Assembly (NCBI RefSeq): GCF_016808095.1
Contig: NC_068976.1
Coordinates: forward strand, 2,190,001-2,254,000
Source: Vigna angularis
Taxonomy: Eukaryota > Streptophyta > Magnoliopsida > Fabales > Fabaceae
Reading direction: 5' to 3'
Length of the DNA: 64,000 bases
A program made the translations under genes and the position numbers. The notes beneath the pieces are model-generated. The model was not told the DNA's origin, did no database searches, and saw only the letters and a list, made by a program, of their open reading frames with translations. Positions 23,180-34,453 of the stretch are shown in pieces (the stretch's first letter is position 1; the number at the start of each line of letters is the position of its first letter).

Positions 23180-25234
23180 ATGTCTTCAGTTAGTATTTCG
23201 TCGTCTAGAGAGCTGGCGGGTCAGGGTGGTGGGGGTGTGGCACTTGGTGATGCTCGGACTTCCTGTTCAGTGTCGTCTTCTCTCGAGAAGTCCGAGAGGG
23301 AAGTAGATTCAGAATCAGAGTCATCATTCTATGGGGGCGAACGGATCATAAATGGAATGTCTCTCTTTCTGTTGAAGGGTGGCGTTCACATAGATCAAGA
23401 AGTTGCCGAGCCGTCTGAGGGTTGGCCATGCATCAAAGCATACAGATGGGCTTCCCACGACGTTGGTCTCTTTCGGTCTGACTACAGCACACGGGATGAG
23501 CTTCAGTGGTGGGCCAACCGGTCACATATAGTGCGAGATCTGAAGGACGCCCGGTTGATCCGCTTGGGGGTGTGTAATCAGAATGAGCGCGTTTTTCATG
23601 GAAATGGGAGCAATGAAGAAGAATGTTTCTTTATGTACATCTACATGTTCAACCAGTTATTCCTCCGAATACCGTTCACGGCTTTCCAGGTGGCTATTCT
23701 CCGTGAGTTGAACGTCGCCCCTACTCAACTTCACCCCAATGGCTGGGCGGCCATTCAAGCCTTCGTCATGATCTGTCCGCGATGGGAATTACTCCGTCTG
23801 TACCAGTTTTCCTTCATTATTTCAACGTCCGGCCATTGGGAAAACGAGGATGAGTGTCACTTTCTTTCGTTCCTAGTCGGACTCTGCTCAAGCCGTACAA
23901 TGAGTCATTTAAAAATTTCAAGACTCGATATTTTAAGGTGATAATAAAAGAGGTCGGTCGGTCTGAATTCCATGACGAGGCGGGTCTCCCTCTGTTCCCT
24001 TTTTATTGGACAAGGAACCCTCGGAAAATAAAGGCCTGGGCGGTCGGTCGCATGACCCCAGAAGATCTGGAAGCCGTTAGGATCATCAGTGCCCTACCCC
24101 GCAGCCTTAACGCCCGCGACTTCATTGAGTGCCTTGGTCACGAGGATTTTGACCAAATGGCGTTCAGTATGGTGTCTTCCACGAATTCCTTATTGTCTTG
24201 TTGTTTAACTTAGCTAAGTTTTTGTTTTCTTTTCAGGCTACATGTCTCTGCCAGCGCCACGCAAAACTAGCTTCAGCTCTCCCACAAACGTCAGGGGAGG
24301 GTAGTTCGAAGGGTCGTGATCCTCGGATGGCTTCTTCCAGTCGCTCGTCCGCGTCCCTAAAGGCCCGTCCGGTGGTTCCTCTTACGGAGCAAGTGACGGT
24401 GGCTGTTAATCAAACTCCACCAGTAGTTGATCTGGAGCCTTCTACCGGGACCACTCTGAACGTCGTAGTCGTTCCCTCTAGAAATAGAGGAAAACGAATG
24501 AAGGGAAGAAATCTTCTTCCAAAAGGAGTTACCGAGAGGGAAGTTCTCCGCGCCTCCTTCCGGCCGGTGTTCTTGATCCTGAGTTTCATGTGAGTTCTCG
24601 TATGAACTTCCACATGTGAGTTATTGTCCGAGGGAGAGCTAATCAATGTCGGACTAGAGCTAATGGCCCGGGGAGAGATGTAACTTGGTGTGCTCGCGAG
24701 CTTGCCGCTCGTAGGCGATCCCGCGACTTGCAGGCTGAGTTAGATAAGGAAAAGAAGACCTCCGATGGTCTTTGGGTTAGGGTGGAAACGAAGCTAGATG
24801 ACGCCTATGCCGAGGTGACTCACCTTCGTGATGAGCTGAAGGCCGCCCGGACGAAGGCAGATTGATCAGCGAAAGAAGTTGGCAAAGTGAAAGTGGAGGT
24901 CAAGAGGTTGAAACAGAGGGAGGAGGAGCTGACCGGCCAAAATGAACATCTCACTTCTGAGCTGCTTAAGGCGAACGAGACGATCACGACGTTGAATTCG
25001 AACGTCGTGATCGAGCATGAGGAAGGTTTTAACAAAGCGATGCGCCAAGCGGCCTTCCTCTTGAATATGGAGCCCTTGGCTTATGGTTTCGATATCGAGC
25101 AAGATGTGTTCGATGGAAAGATGATGCCCATCAATGAGGCCAACGATGAGGTGGGTGCGAACGAACCCACACAAGCTGACACTACTACTCTTGAAGCTCC
25201 GTTGGTGGAGGATCAGGTTGAAAGGGATGAGTAG
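23180..25234 (+). pseudogene. Antisense extra gene of the Tat-like element (gypsy-type plant transposon protein), broken
   Basis: It starts MSSVSISSSRELAG. The central part (AFQVAILRELNVAPTQLHPN followed by GWAAIQAFV) is typical of the Pfam family first named 'putative gypsy-type transposon' (Transposase_28), found as the antisense gene of Tat elements. The frame shifts near 23,865-23,880. An intron-like gap (about 24,185-24,236, ending TTTTCAG) precedes a serine-rich part. After another interruption a charged coiled-coil-like C-terminus (VEVKRLKQREEELTGQNEHL) runs to the stop at 25,232-25,234. Its role in the element's life cycle is unknown. Confidence 0.7.
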
Positions 25235-25473
25235 ATGGCCAGCCGGCCGAGGCGAGGGGGATATTTTGTTGTTATTTTTTGCAATGGGCCCGAACGTAAA
25301 ACACTTAGATTAGATTTGTTAGGTGTTTCCGTATCGGCCTCCTAATACCATGTTTTTGTAAACGACCTCCTTCTTACAATGATATGAAACATATTGACCT
25401 TTAAACATGGTATTGATCTTAGTATTTTGTTTGCTTTAATTGTTGAACGACCATATTATTAAATTTTAACTTG

Positions 25474-25975
25474 GTTCATCAACTTGTATTTATTCGTACC
25501 AAACGACAAGGTTTATCGTTCCTCGTTCGGTCAAGTTGACAACAGTTCCTTTTAGGTACTCCGTTCATCAACTTGGATTTTATTTCTTCGTACCGAGTGG
25601 CAAGTAATATTGTTCACTGTTCGTCCAAGTTGACAGCAATTCCTTTTAGGAACTCCGTTCATCAACTTGGACTTTATTTCTTCGTACCGAGCGGCAGGTA
25701 ATATCATTCACCGTTCGGCCAAGTTGACAGTAGTTCCTTTTAGGAACTCCATTCATCAACTTGGATTTTGCTCCTTCGTACCGAGCGGCAGGTAATACTG
25801 TTCACCGCTCGACCAAGTTGACAGCAGTTCCTTTTAGGAACTCCGTTCATCAACTTGGATTTTGCTCCTTCGTACCGAGTGGCAGGTAATATCGTTCACC
25901 GCTCGGCCAAGTTGACAGCAGTTCCTTTTAGGAACTCCGTTCATCAACTTGGACTTTGCTTCTTCGTTCGTTCTC
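25474..25975. repeat. 94-bp tandem array inside the Tat-like element
   Basis: GTTCATCAACTTGGATTT-type starts fall at about 25,474, 25,562, 25,655, 25,749, 25,843 and 25,937, a period of 93-94 bp after a first spacing of 88 bp. Each unit holds CGTACCGAGCGGCAGGTAAT and CCAAGTTGACAGCAGTTCC. Tandem arrays between pol and the 3' LTR are common in Tat/Ogre elements and can seed satellites (family knowledge). Confidence 0.9.
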
Positions 25976-26059
25976 TATTGGTTATATTGTAAGAATCTGA
26001 CCGGAGATAAGGGCCCTGAATATCATATTAATCATTGATAAAAGGAGTACAACGATTGA

Positions 26060-26970
26060 CAAATTAACTAAAGTAAAACTTTAAATGAGTGGCATTCCAA
26101 GTGTTTGAGATTTGGCGTCCGTCCGGACGCTTGAGCCTATACGCCCCGTCTGGCGGGCTTTGCCAGTCTTCCTCCACACCAGGTCTCCTTCTTGGAAGCT
26201 TCTGGGTCGAACCTTGGAGTTGTATTTCCTTTCTACCATCTGCTTGCATGCTTCTGCCCTTAGCGCTGCATGGCCTCTCCGCTCCTCCAATGTATCTACC
26301 TCCACCCGAAGATCAGCGTCGTTTATCTGAAGATCCTGTACTGCCTTTGTAAGGACGACTCTCCCAGTTCGACCGATAGCATGGCATCGATCCCATATGT
26401 CAGATTGAAAGGAGTTTCGTCGGTCGTTCCATGTGGCGTGCATATGTAGGCCCACAAGACCTCTTGGAGTTCGTCCACCCAGGCTCCCTTTTTGTCCCCT
26501 AGACGTTTTTTCGGCTCCGCCACTATAGTCTTGTTGACAGCCTCTACTTGGCCGTTTGTTTGGGGTGTTCCACGGAACTGATCACGTGTTTGATTCCCAA
26601 ACTCTTGTAAAATTCGCCTAGCTTCTTATTGTTTGGGGAAGGCCGAAACGACAAATCAACCTCCGGCAAAACTTCTGCACTTGGGCTGCCGTAATAGTAG
26701 CGAGAGCCTTGGCCTCGGCCCACTTGGTGAAGTAGTCAATCGCGACGAGGAGGAATTTTTCTGTGCCCTTCCCGGGGGAAATGGACCGACAATGTCCATT
26801 CCCCATTGGATGAACGACCATGGAGATATGAGGTGGTGCAAATTATGCAGTGGCGCGTGTACATCGTTGGTGTGGGCCTGACGGCTGATGCATTTCTGAA
26901 CGAATATCTTGGTGTCTTCCTCCATAGTCGGCCAGTAGTATCCAGCTCGCAGCATCCGGGCTTTCAAAGT
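26060..26970 (-). pseudogene. Integrase region of the Tat-like pol
   Basis: Minus-strand pieces show AGYYWPTMEEDTKIFV, typical of the zinc-binding N-terminal domain, then the core motifs WGMDIVGPFPPG and AIDYFTKWAEAKAL, then TPFNLTYGIDAMLSVELG, typical of the core's end. Further down, VRPRSFQEGDLVWRK marks the C-terminal domain. The segments fall in different frames, and at least two frame changes (near 26,780 and 26,600) break the chain. The enzyme inserts element cDNA into the chromosome; this copy cannot. Confidence 0.8.
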
Positions 26971-27218
26971 TCGATGTCTGGTGTGAAATCCGTAGACACC
27001 ATGACGTATCGTGCTTCCTCCCTAGTGACGCATTTGAGGAGGGGGTTAGAAAATCCTCTCCAGTATAGGTCGTCCCCTACCATTAAGTAGTGGACAATCT
27101 TCTTGGCGTCGGTCGGTCGGATCAACTGGCCTGCGTCCTCCAGGGCCATTAATGCTCGGATTTGCGCTCGCCAATCCTCGACCTCATCTTTTGTCATGGT
27201 CAAACACTCCACTGATGG

Positions 27219-27700
27219 CTATAGCAGCACCTGCCGTATGATTTTAGTCAAGTGACCTTTGTCTTTACCCGAACTTAGCTTTGATAACATGTCCACCCTA
27301 GAATTATCCTCGCGGGGGATGTGTCGGATGCCCACTTGTTCAAACGTTTTGGCTAAGGCCGAAGCCTTGTGGAAATACCGAAGAAGGTTCTCCTCCTCTG
27401 GAATTCTCCGTTCATTTGCTTCTACTACGAGTTGGGAATCCGTTCGGCATATTACCTTCCTAACCTCCACATCCCTTGCCAATTCTAAACCTCCCACCAG
27501 GGCTTCATACTCCGCCTAATTGTTGAAGATTTTGAACTTGAAGATCAGAGAATGTTCCAGTAAGAAGACGTTCGGGCCTTCTAAAACTACCTCTGCTCCG
27601 CTTACAGACCGTCCGGAGGCCCCATCAACGTACAAATTCCATTCATCATTAACTACCGGGGGTAGCTCTGTCGCAAAGTCAGCCAAATGTTAGCCTTTAA
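27219..27700 (-). pseudogene. Second RNase H-like domain of the Tat-like pol
   Basis: The strings MGGLELARDVEVRKVICRTD and IRHIPREDNSRVDMLSKL match the archaeal-type RNase H-like domain that Tat-lineage elements carry between their ordinary RNase H and integrase. An upstream stop at about 27,517 interrupts the frame. The presence of this domain is the main reason for placing the element in Tat rather than another chromovirus-free group. Confidence 0.7.
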
Positions 27701-28110
27701 TCGACACCCTCGGTTAATACCACAAACCGAATTTTGACAGTTCAACTGCCCATCCCATCATTCGTCCTGCCAAGTTAGGCTTCCTTAAGATCTTGGAAAT
27801 AGGGAAATTCGTCCAGACGATGACCTGGTGGATCTGGAAGTATGGCCGGAGTCTTCTAGACGCATTCAGCAAGGCTATGACTACCTTCTCCACTTGCTGA
27901 TATCGTGTTTCAGCCTCCTGGAGGGTCTGACTTATGAAATACATGAGCTTAGAATCGGGTCGCTCTTGAAGCAGCGCAGCGTTGATCGTTGATTCTCAGA
28001 CGCCCAAATAGATTTGTAAATCTTCTCCGGGTGTCGGGCGGTTCATCACTGGTGGATTCATCAAGATGGCCTTCACATCTTGGAACGGTTCTTCGCTCTC
28101 CGCATCCCAC
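27701..28110 (-). pseudogene. RNase H domain of the Tat-like pol
   Basis: The sequence MYFISQTLQEAETRYQQVEK, then ALLNASRRLRPYFQ and VWTNFPISKILRKPNLAGRM, is the typical gypsy RNase H/tether segment. It directly follows the reverse transcriptase on the minus strand, with stops between the two. Confidence 0.75.
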
Positions 28111-28196
28111 ACGTTGCTTGACCCTCTCCTCATCTTTCTTAACACCGGTCGCACCCGTTCGGCCAACTTAGGGATGAATCGCGATAGCGCAGTCAG

Positions 28197-29021
28197 CTAG
28201 CCGACCAACCTTTGGACCTCCTTAAGGGTGGCCCGGCTTTGCATTTCTAGAAGAGATGCACATTTATCGGGGTTGACCTCGATTCCCCGGGCAGTAAGCA
28301 TAAATTTGAGAAACTTTCTGACAGCCACTCCGAACGTGTACTTCGCCGGGTTCAGCCTCATCCCATACCTTCTGACTTGCTTAAAGACTTCTTCGAAGTC
28401 CTTCACGTGGTGTCATCCGTCGGGGGAACGGACGACCATGTCGTCGACATACACGTCCATACATCGACCAATCTGCTCAGCAAAGATCCTATCCATTAGA
28501 CGCTGATACGTGGCTCCAGCATTCTTCAAGCCAAAAGGCATAACCTCATAACAAAAGTTTGCCTTATCCATGATAAATGTTGTCTTTTCCCCGTCGGGTT
28601 CATACATAGGTATTTGATTATACCCAGAGTACGCGTCTAGGAAGCTTAACATCCGGTGGCCCGAGGTCCCGTCGACCAATGCGTCAATGCTTGGCAAAGG
28701 ATGAGAATCCTTGGGACAGGCCTTGTTCATGTCAGTGTAGTTGGTGCACATGCGCCATTTTCCATTGGCCCTCTTGACCATGACCACATTGGCAAGCCGT
28801 GTGGTGTATGTCACCTCTTTGATAAATCATGCCTCCCTCAACTTCCTTACTTCCTCCTCAATAGCCTTCTTCTTCTCTTCTCCCATCCGCCGCTTCTTCT
28901 GTGCTATCGGTCGCGCTTCTTTAAACAGCGCTAGCTTATGGGACATGACTGAGGGTGAATCCCCGGCATATCGGCGGCTGTCCAAGCAAACAGGTCTCGA
29001 TTTTGCCATAAGACGAAACAA
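28197..29021 (-). pseudogene. Reverse transcriptase of the Tat-like pol
   Basis: The fragment at 29,021-28,827 ends in EEVRKLREA, just before the RT core. The core (28,814-28,413) shows NGKWRMCTNYTDMNKACPKD, SFLDAYSGYNQIPM, MPFGLKNAGATYQRLMD and the catalytic box DVYVDDMVV. The thumb-side piece (28,406-28,197) contains RLNPAKYTFGV. Short interruptions at 28,815-28,826 and 28,407-28,412 are in-frame stops. All motifs of a Ty3/gypsy RT are visible, but the gene is broken. Confidence 0.88.
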
Positions 29022-29197
29022 ATTTCTCTTTCCAGCCTTAGTTCCAGCCTACGGGCCATAGTTGTGGCTCGGGAAACGTGTGTCCCTATCAAGACCGGCT
29101 GTATCTCCCCCAATTGCTCCAATCGGTCCTCTGTGTTCGTCCGCGGGTCAAGGTTTTCCATGGCCACTTCAGACCCGCTCGACCTTCTCTTGACCGT

Positions 29198-30364
29198 TCA
29201 GGTATAGAGCTTCAAACCCACTGTGTAACATTCTCTTGCTGTCTTTTGATCTACTCGGATCGTGCAGATCGTTCCCCTATCGGATGGATACTTCATGACT
29301 AGATGGGGAGTTGACACGTTTGCTCCGAAGGCATTCAGACATGGTCGGCCTAGGAGCACATTGTATGAGGTGTTAGCTTCCACCAAATAGATACCTAATC
29401 TTTTTCTCTTTGTTGTCCCGACCGATACCCAAACGAGTGCGCAAATCAACGTACCCTCGATTGTCCACTCTTTCACCAGTGAAACCCACGATCTGCTTAT
29501 TTTATGGGACTATCATGTCGTCCGAGATATCCATCTTCTGGAAGGTTTTCCAGTAGAGGATGTTCACCAAGCTTCCCTGGTCAATCAACACCTTGTTGAC
29601 GCTGTAGTGGGCGATCTCTTCCGTTACTACCATAGGATCATCTTGGTCGGGGTCGGGGGCGTGAAATTCTTCGTTTGAGAAGGTTACGGGCGGCATTGTT
29701 CTCTGTGGCTTTCCTACTGCGCTCAGTGGGGTGTACTGTTGGAATCGCGGTCCCCTGGGTTCTCTTTGTTTGAACTCCCCCAGCTTTCCAATTCGACCTT
29801 CCAACCTCCTTCCATCAATCTTTTCTCCCTTGACCTCTTGGCCTTCTTTCTTGTACGACTGTTTCATGTCTTTAATCCTATTCTCGTCGGCTGCTCTCTC
29901 TCGTAGCTCCTCCATGGTTTTTGGGGCTCGTCGACAAACACTAACTTTGAAAGGCCCAGGCTTGAGGGAGGGTAGGACGTATTGAAGGGCGAGTTCCGGG
30001 CTTAAGCCCTTCACCCGCCCAACGGTCTTCTGATAACGATCCATGAACACTTTCAAGGTTTCCTCCTTCCCTTACTTAAGGTTGACCAATTTGAAGATAA
30101 TCAAGTTATGGGTATTACTGCTTGCGAGTTGACGGTTGAACATGCGTTGTAGTCCTGCAAAAATCTCTATGGAGTATGGGGGAATTGAATTGAACCATTC
30201 CAGCGCCTCGCCCTCTAGTGAGAGAGAAAACGCTCAGCACCAGATGGCATCGTGACGGCTATGAGTTCTGCTTCGTGACGTTGCTGCATCTCCTCCATCT
30301 TCTGTTGTAACATCCGAATCATCTCTATTGGATCGTCAACGCTCATATTTCTCGTGGTCACCAT
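29198..30364 (-). pseudogene. Gag and protease region of the Tat-like element
   Basis: The candidate start at 30,364 reads MVTTRNMSVDDPIEM, followed by a short coiled-coil-like stretch. A second open segment (30,056-29,502) begins in gag (MKVFMDRYQKTVGRVKGL) and ends in the protease with VLIDQGSLVNILYWKTF, in which DQG stands where many proteases have DTG. The protease continues at 29,476-29,198 with NTSYNVLLGRPCLNAFGA. Stops near 30,070 and 29,490 break the reading. Positions between these pieces are colinear with other Tat elements. Confidence 0.75.
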
Positions 30365-30385
30365 TGGGTCAATGAAGAAACTCGG

Positions 30386-30404
30386 CCCCACGGTGGGTGC
30401 CAAA
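30386..30404 (-). promoter_or_regulatory. Primer binding site of the Tat-like element
   Basis: Next to the 5' LTR the minus strand reads TTTGGCACCCACCGTGGGG, a form close to the TTTGGCGCCCACCGTGGGG sites of plant gypsy elements. The matching tRNA was not determined. Confidence 0.65.
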
Positions 30405-30405
30405 A

Positions 30406-30834
30406 TGTTTCGGTTATGGGGCTGAGTCACTAAACACCTTCACAATTTGTCCTTCCTCGCCGTCAGTATTGCTCCTTATGTTCCAAGTTCGCTATTCTGG
30501 CCGGTATGTACTTGCTAAAGATACACCGATGCCAAAGTCAGTAATCGAACCGTCCGGTTATCCAATATAACAATGGCAGTAATTAATGCACAATAAATGT
30601 TCCACCTACCTGTTACCTTTGACTTACATTTATAGTTTTCTGGCGTGTGCCTAGGATTAGCGATGTCTTAATCTCGGCCTAATCCTGATCCGGTAAGCTT
30701 AATTTGTAATTTGCCTTAATCTCCCTAATCAGTATTCGTGTGCTTGTGAGACTGGCCGTCCATACCGATCAATTATCTTTGGTGACTGGACGGTCATGTC
30801 ATGAGCAATGGAGGTCGTCCGGTCATACGATACA
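30406..30834 (-). repeat. 5' LTR of the Tat-like retrotransposon
   Basis: On the plus strand it starts TGTTTCGGTTATGGGGC and ends CATACGATACA. It is followed by the ATTAC target duplication and then by TNP2 sequence. Confidence 0.92.
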
Positions 30835-30994
30835 ATTACAATATGTTAAAAAACCATTAATTCTGTCAAACAACATTGTCCTTATAGTAAGAAACTTTTT
30901 TCTATATACCCATCATATACCTCTACATCTTCGTTCCACATACCCATCAAATCTTTAATAAGAAGTGTGAAGTATATGTTTATGTCATTTCCTG
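30835..30994 (-). pseudogene. TNP2-like transposase, third piece (between element D and the Tat retrotransposon)
   Basis: It reads GNDINIYFTLLIKDL and then WNEDVEVYDGYIEKSF, the TNP2 signature PGNDID-x-YL-x-PLI followed by V-x-VYD. After removal of element D the junction reads GPKQSGND in frame, the expected motif. A stop at SFLL* and another further on show decay. The 3' edge is the ATTAC target site of the retrotransposon. Confidence 0.8.
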
Positions 30995-31499
30995 CACTAC
31001 AAAAAAATTTCTATTTAGTGGAGGTTTATTTTCCATATATATATATATATATTTGTTTCAAGGAATAGTTTAACTGTGTTTTGGTGTTTTTGTTTTAATT
31101 TTTATTTTTTTGGTCTATTTTCTGTTTCTAAAGATTTATATAAAGATAAAACAATATTTTCTTTACCATTTAAAAATAGAAAACAATATAGATTTGATAG
31201 AATTTTTATCCAATTTTATGCACAATTAGATTAGAGAATTATCAGTATATGTAAAACGTTGGTCAGAAAATTGGAACAGAGTCAACAAAAGTAATATGTA
31301 ATAATGTTAGTATTTGCAATCTGAACAATAAGGAAACTGTGAAAATTTATATGACAATTAAAATCTAATTATGTACATGAGTTGTTGGATACAATTTTTT
31401 TCCCTTGCATTATTGCTCCCAATTTTGATTATGAATGGAGAGACAAAACTTATATATGTAACAAAAACATATAGAAAGTGTTTTTACTAAAACAAATAA

Positions 31500-31695
31500 G
31501 GCTTAATAGCTTTTTTTGTTCCCATATTTGCTTATTTTTCTCAATTAGGTCCCTCCTTTTAAAAGTGTGTCAAATTGATCTTCATTTAGTAAATTTTGCA
31601 TCAACGTCGTCCCTTCTGTTAATACACATAAACATCGTTAACTTTTTTTCTCTCTCCTCTGCTCTTCTACAACGCAGCAGACCTCTACTCTTCCA
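31500..31695 (+). repeat. Left terminal inverted repeat of the Pack-MULE
   Basis: It pairs with 34,745-34,942. Shared blocks include TTTGCTTATTTTTCTCAATT, CCTCCTTTTAAAAGTGTGTC and TCCTCTGCT. Confidence 0.85.
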
Positions 31696-31699
31696 AACA

Positions 31700-32910
31700 A
31701 AAGTAAATTCGTCCAATTTGACATATCTAGAACATAGTTTCATGAATCATTCATCAAATGCACCATCTTTTAAGCATTCGAAAATTGTTGTCTACGTTGG
31801 ACGTGAAGGAGAAGGAATCATGGTGTTATTTCCATAGCTGACACTATGCGTGAAGATGTTGAATCTACTGTGATGAGGTAAGTTTATTTTCCCGTATGTA
31901 TCCTCAGAATATTCTATCCAACACAACTCATTATAGGAAAATAATACCAGTGCTACTTCTGACCAAATGCGAAGTTGATTCACTTCACTCTCTTCAGAAA
32001 AAAAATGGCAGTTTTCTTTTTGTTCTACAAGCTTAGCTTTCATTTCAAGCTCAATACTATCATAGCGCTACACCATTTTCTAACCCACTGTACTGTATGC
32101 CATATACTGAATTTAATATATTTCATGCATTCATGGAAGAAGTATTTGCCAATTCAAACCTTTATCTAGTTTTATTAATTCCACGTGTGCATTTTCCGCT
32201 TGACTTTGTTGCATTTATTGGAAGGCTGAAGCAGAAGGGGATTAAAACGGTACTCTTCTCAGGAGACAGGGAAGAGGAAGTTGCAACAGTAGAAGATACA
32301 GTTGGAATTCAAAATGATTTTGTCAAAGCATGTTTGTCTCCACAATAGAAATCTAGGTTTATTTCCTCTCTAAAAGCTGCCGAAAATCATGTTGCAATGG
32401 TATGTTTAGTGATGATAATTGTAACCAAGTTCTCTTCCCCTCACACCTGCTCTTTCTTTGTAATTTTCTTCAACAGAGAGCTAGGGTCAAAACCAAAGGT
32501 AAATATGCAATGAGCTTATAAAATGATACTGAGGTTGGTCTTAAATTTAGCACGTATTAATATTATACGTAGTTATAGAGAATTGGATTTTTTTTTTGTT
32601 TTCAAAGTTAAGATATTTATGGTTGCTATTAATTGAAGAACATGGTATGGAACAACTCCATACCAAAATTCTTTTTAAAGCATCAGGCTATGGAATTCCT
32701 CTCAACTAATGCATTCATCTACCAACGACCAGAAAAATGACATTTTTACTAACACAGTTTTCTCTCCCTTTCTCTAAGGTAGGTGATGGGATAAATGATG
32801 CACCCTCTTTGGTTGTAGCTGATGTTGGGATTGCTCTGCAGAATGAAGCTCAAGAGAATGCTGCCTCAGATGTAGCATCTATTATACTTAAAAGGAACAA
32901 AATTTCACAA
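31700..32910 (+). pseudogene. PAA2: Captured fragment of the chloroplast copper-transporting P-type ATPase PAA2 (HMA8)
   Basis: Three exon pieces with intact splice borders are visible: about 31,700-31,877 (HSKIVVYVGREGEGI, donor GTAAGT), 32,225-32,399 (LKQKGIKTVLFSGDREEEVA, VGIQNDFVKACLSPQ) and 32,779-32,910 (VGDGINDAPSLVVADVGIAL then QNEAQENAASD). GDGINDAP is the hinge motif of all P-type ATPases, and the sequence around it fits the PAA2 type that moves copper into thylakoids. The pieces cover only the end of the P domain. The start, A domain, DKTGT site and membrane helices are absent. A one-base loss near 31,820 and a TAG at 32,346-32,348 add to the damage. Introns are retained, so capture was from DNA. 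Confidence 0.88.
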
Positions 32911-33220
32911 GTATGTTATTTTTATGCCCCAAATTTTTTGTTTCACCTATATGCAATCCCCAAGCTATTGATCTTTTTTATTTTTGACCAAATGGATGAC
33001 AGATGGTGAAATTTTGAAATATTTGAAATTTTCGTTGCTTGTGGCAATTCTTAATATTTTTATCAATGTTTTCAATTTACATGATAATACAAGTACTCTG
33101 CTTAAAGCATTCTTTTGTTTGATACAACAATGATGATGGCATAATGCATCCCAAGATCTTGCTCTCTTTTTGGCAGGGAGAGGGGGAGCGGGTATTTAAG
33201 CAGATGGTGAAATGTTTTAA

Positions 33221-33416
33221 GGTTTAATTGATTCAGAGGTCCCTATTTGTGCAATTTTTCGTCAATTAAGTCTCTGTATTTTGAAATAACTCAATTTCAT
33301 CCTTATTCATGAAAAATTGAAGCAATATAGTCCCTGCCGTTAAATTCTGTGGACGGCGTCAAAATTATTGTTTGGTGGTTAGATGAGGTGGCATTTCATT
33401 TGAAAAGTACGTGGCA
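33221..33416 (+). repeat. Left terminal inverted repeat of the nested MULE
   Basis: It contains TGATTCAGAGGTCCCTATTT and CATGAAAAATTGAAGCAAT and ends near CGTGGCA. The right arm is the reverse complement with scattered changes. Confidence 0.85.
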
Positions 33417-34262
33417 CGTGTCATCCCTTCCCCACCCAAAATTAGGGTTTGCCAAATTGGGGAAAAAGAACTTGTGCTGTCAGGAAGTCTCTGCGTGAGA
33501 GAAGGAATTTCGCTGATGGAGATAAGGTAGTCACTCACGGTGCTTGGCTGGTTGCAGGTTTGGTTGCGCGATTGGGGTTTCTTCTTCATGGCAGCGCGAT
33601 TCCTAGGGGGTGGTTGTTGGGTCTCTTTTTGTTTGGTTGTCTTCTTAGGTTTTCCTCTCTTTGCAGGTGCGAGGCAGAAGCTTGTGGTGGTGGCCTCTTG
33701 CGGATGGCGATTCAGAGTTCAAAGGGTTTCTTTGAATTGGGTCTCTATGTGTGTGATGGTTGTTGGTCCTCTGGTTTTTCTGAGTGCAGGTGGTGAGGAT
33801 GGTGGCACGAAGCGTCAATGAAAGATGGACATGGTTGCGCGTGAATGAAGAAGCGGCGCTGCTCATGGTGGTGGTCCGATGCAAGCTTGGAGGATAAGGA
33901 GGTGTTGTTGGCGACCTCGCGATGATGATCTACGTGAGTGAGGCTCGAAGCTCGCGCGATTTTGGGTCGTGGTTGTAGAGTGATGTGGCGACGCTGTGGT
34001 GGTTTTGCTGGAGAAGATGAAGGTGAGAGATGGTGGTTCTGCGACGGCGGGTTGGGCGTTGATGATGCGTTAGAGAGGACAACTGCCGGCGAGGATGGCG
34101 GTGACGGCGCTTTGGGCTGCCATGGTTGCCGAATGAAGAAGCTTGTGTGTTGATGGTGATGAGTGTGGTAGTCGCAGCGACTAGGGTTTTGTTTCTGTGA
34201 TTCTGTGTGCAGGTTGGGGTGGCTTTTGCAGCTTGGTGGTAGTGCAGTTTGAGTGGCGGCTC

Positions 34263-34453
34263 TGCCACGTGCTTTTCAAATGCCACCTCACCTAGTTACC
34301 TGTCAACAATTTTGACACCGTCTACAGAATTTAACGGCAGCGATTGTATTGCTTCAATTTTTCATGAATAGGGACCAAATTGAGTTATTTCAAAATTCAG
34401 GGACCTAATTAACGCAAAACTGCACAAATAGGGACCTCCGAATCAATTAAACC
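34263..34453 (-). repeat. Right terminal inverted repeat of the nested MULE
   Basis: It begins TGCCACGTGCTTTTCAAATG and ends GAATCAATTAAACC, complementary to the left arm. Confidence 0.85.

Larger units (their letters stand above)
22428..30834 (-). mobile_element. Ty3/gypsy LTR retrotransposon, Tat-like lineage, degenerate
   Basis: Two LTRs (22,428-22,853 and 30,406-30,834) in direct orientation are flanked by perfect 5-bp target duplications ATTAC (22,423-22,427 and 30,835-30,839). The coding strand is minus: gag, protease, RT, RNase H, a second RNase H-like domain and integrase run from 30,364 down to about 26,060. A separate gene on the plus strand (23,180-25,234) lies between pol and the 3' LTR. 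Dual RNase H plus an antisense extra gene is the signature of the Tat/Ogre/Retand group. A 94-bp tandem array separates pol from the antisense gene. Many stops and frame changes indicate an inactive copy. It is inserted in the TNP2 gene of the host CACTA. Confidence 0.92.
33221..34453. mobile_element. Non-autonomous MULE nested in the Pack-MULE
   Basis: Terminal inverted repeats of about 190 bp (33,221-33,416 and 34,263-34,453) start GGTTTAATTGATTC. They are flanked by 9-bp copies ATGTTTTAA (33,212-33,220) and ATTTTTTAA (34,454-34,462), one base apart. The interior (33,420-34,260) is strikingly GC-rich, with overlapping frames on both strands and no motif I recognise. It may be a captured GC-rich 5' gene end, but no source can be named. 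The pre-insertion state is visible in the first copy of the local duplication. Confidence 0.88.

Noticed and set aside
33449..34286. Frames of 70-118 codons in the nested MULE
   Set aside because: Overlapping frames on both strands in a GC-rich core. No protein family recognised, so not called as genes.
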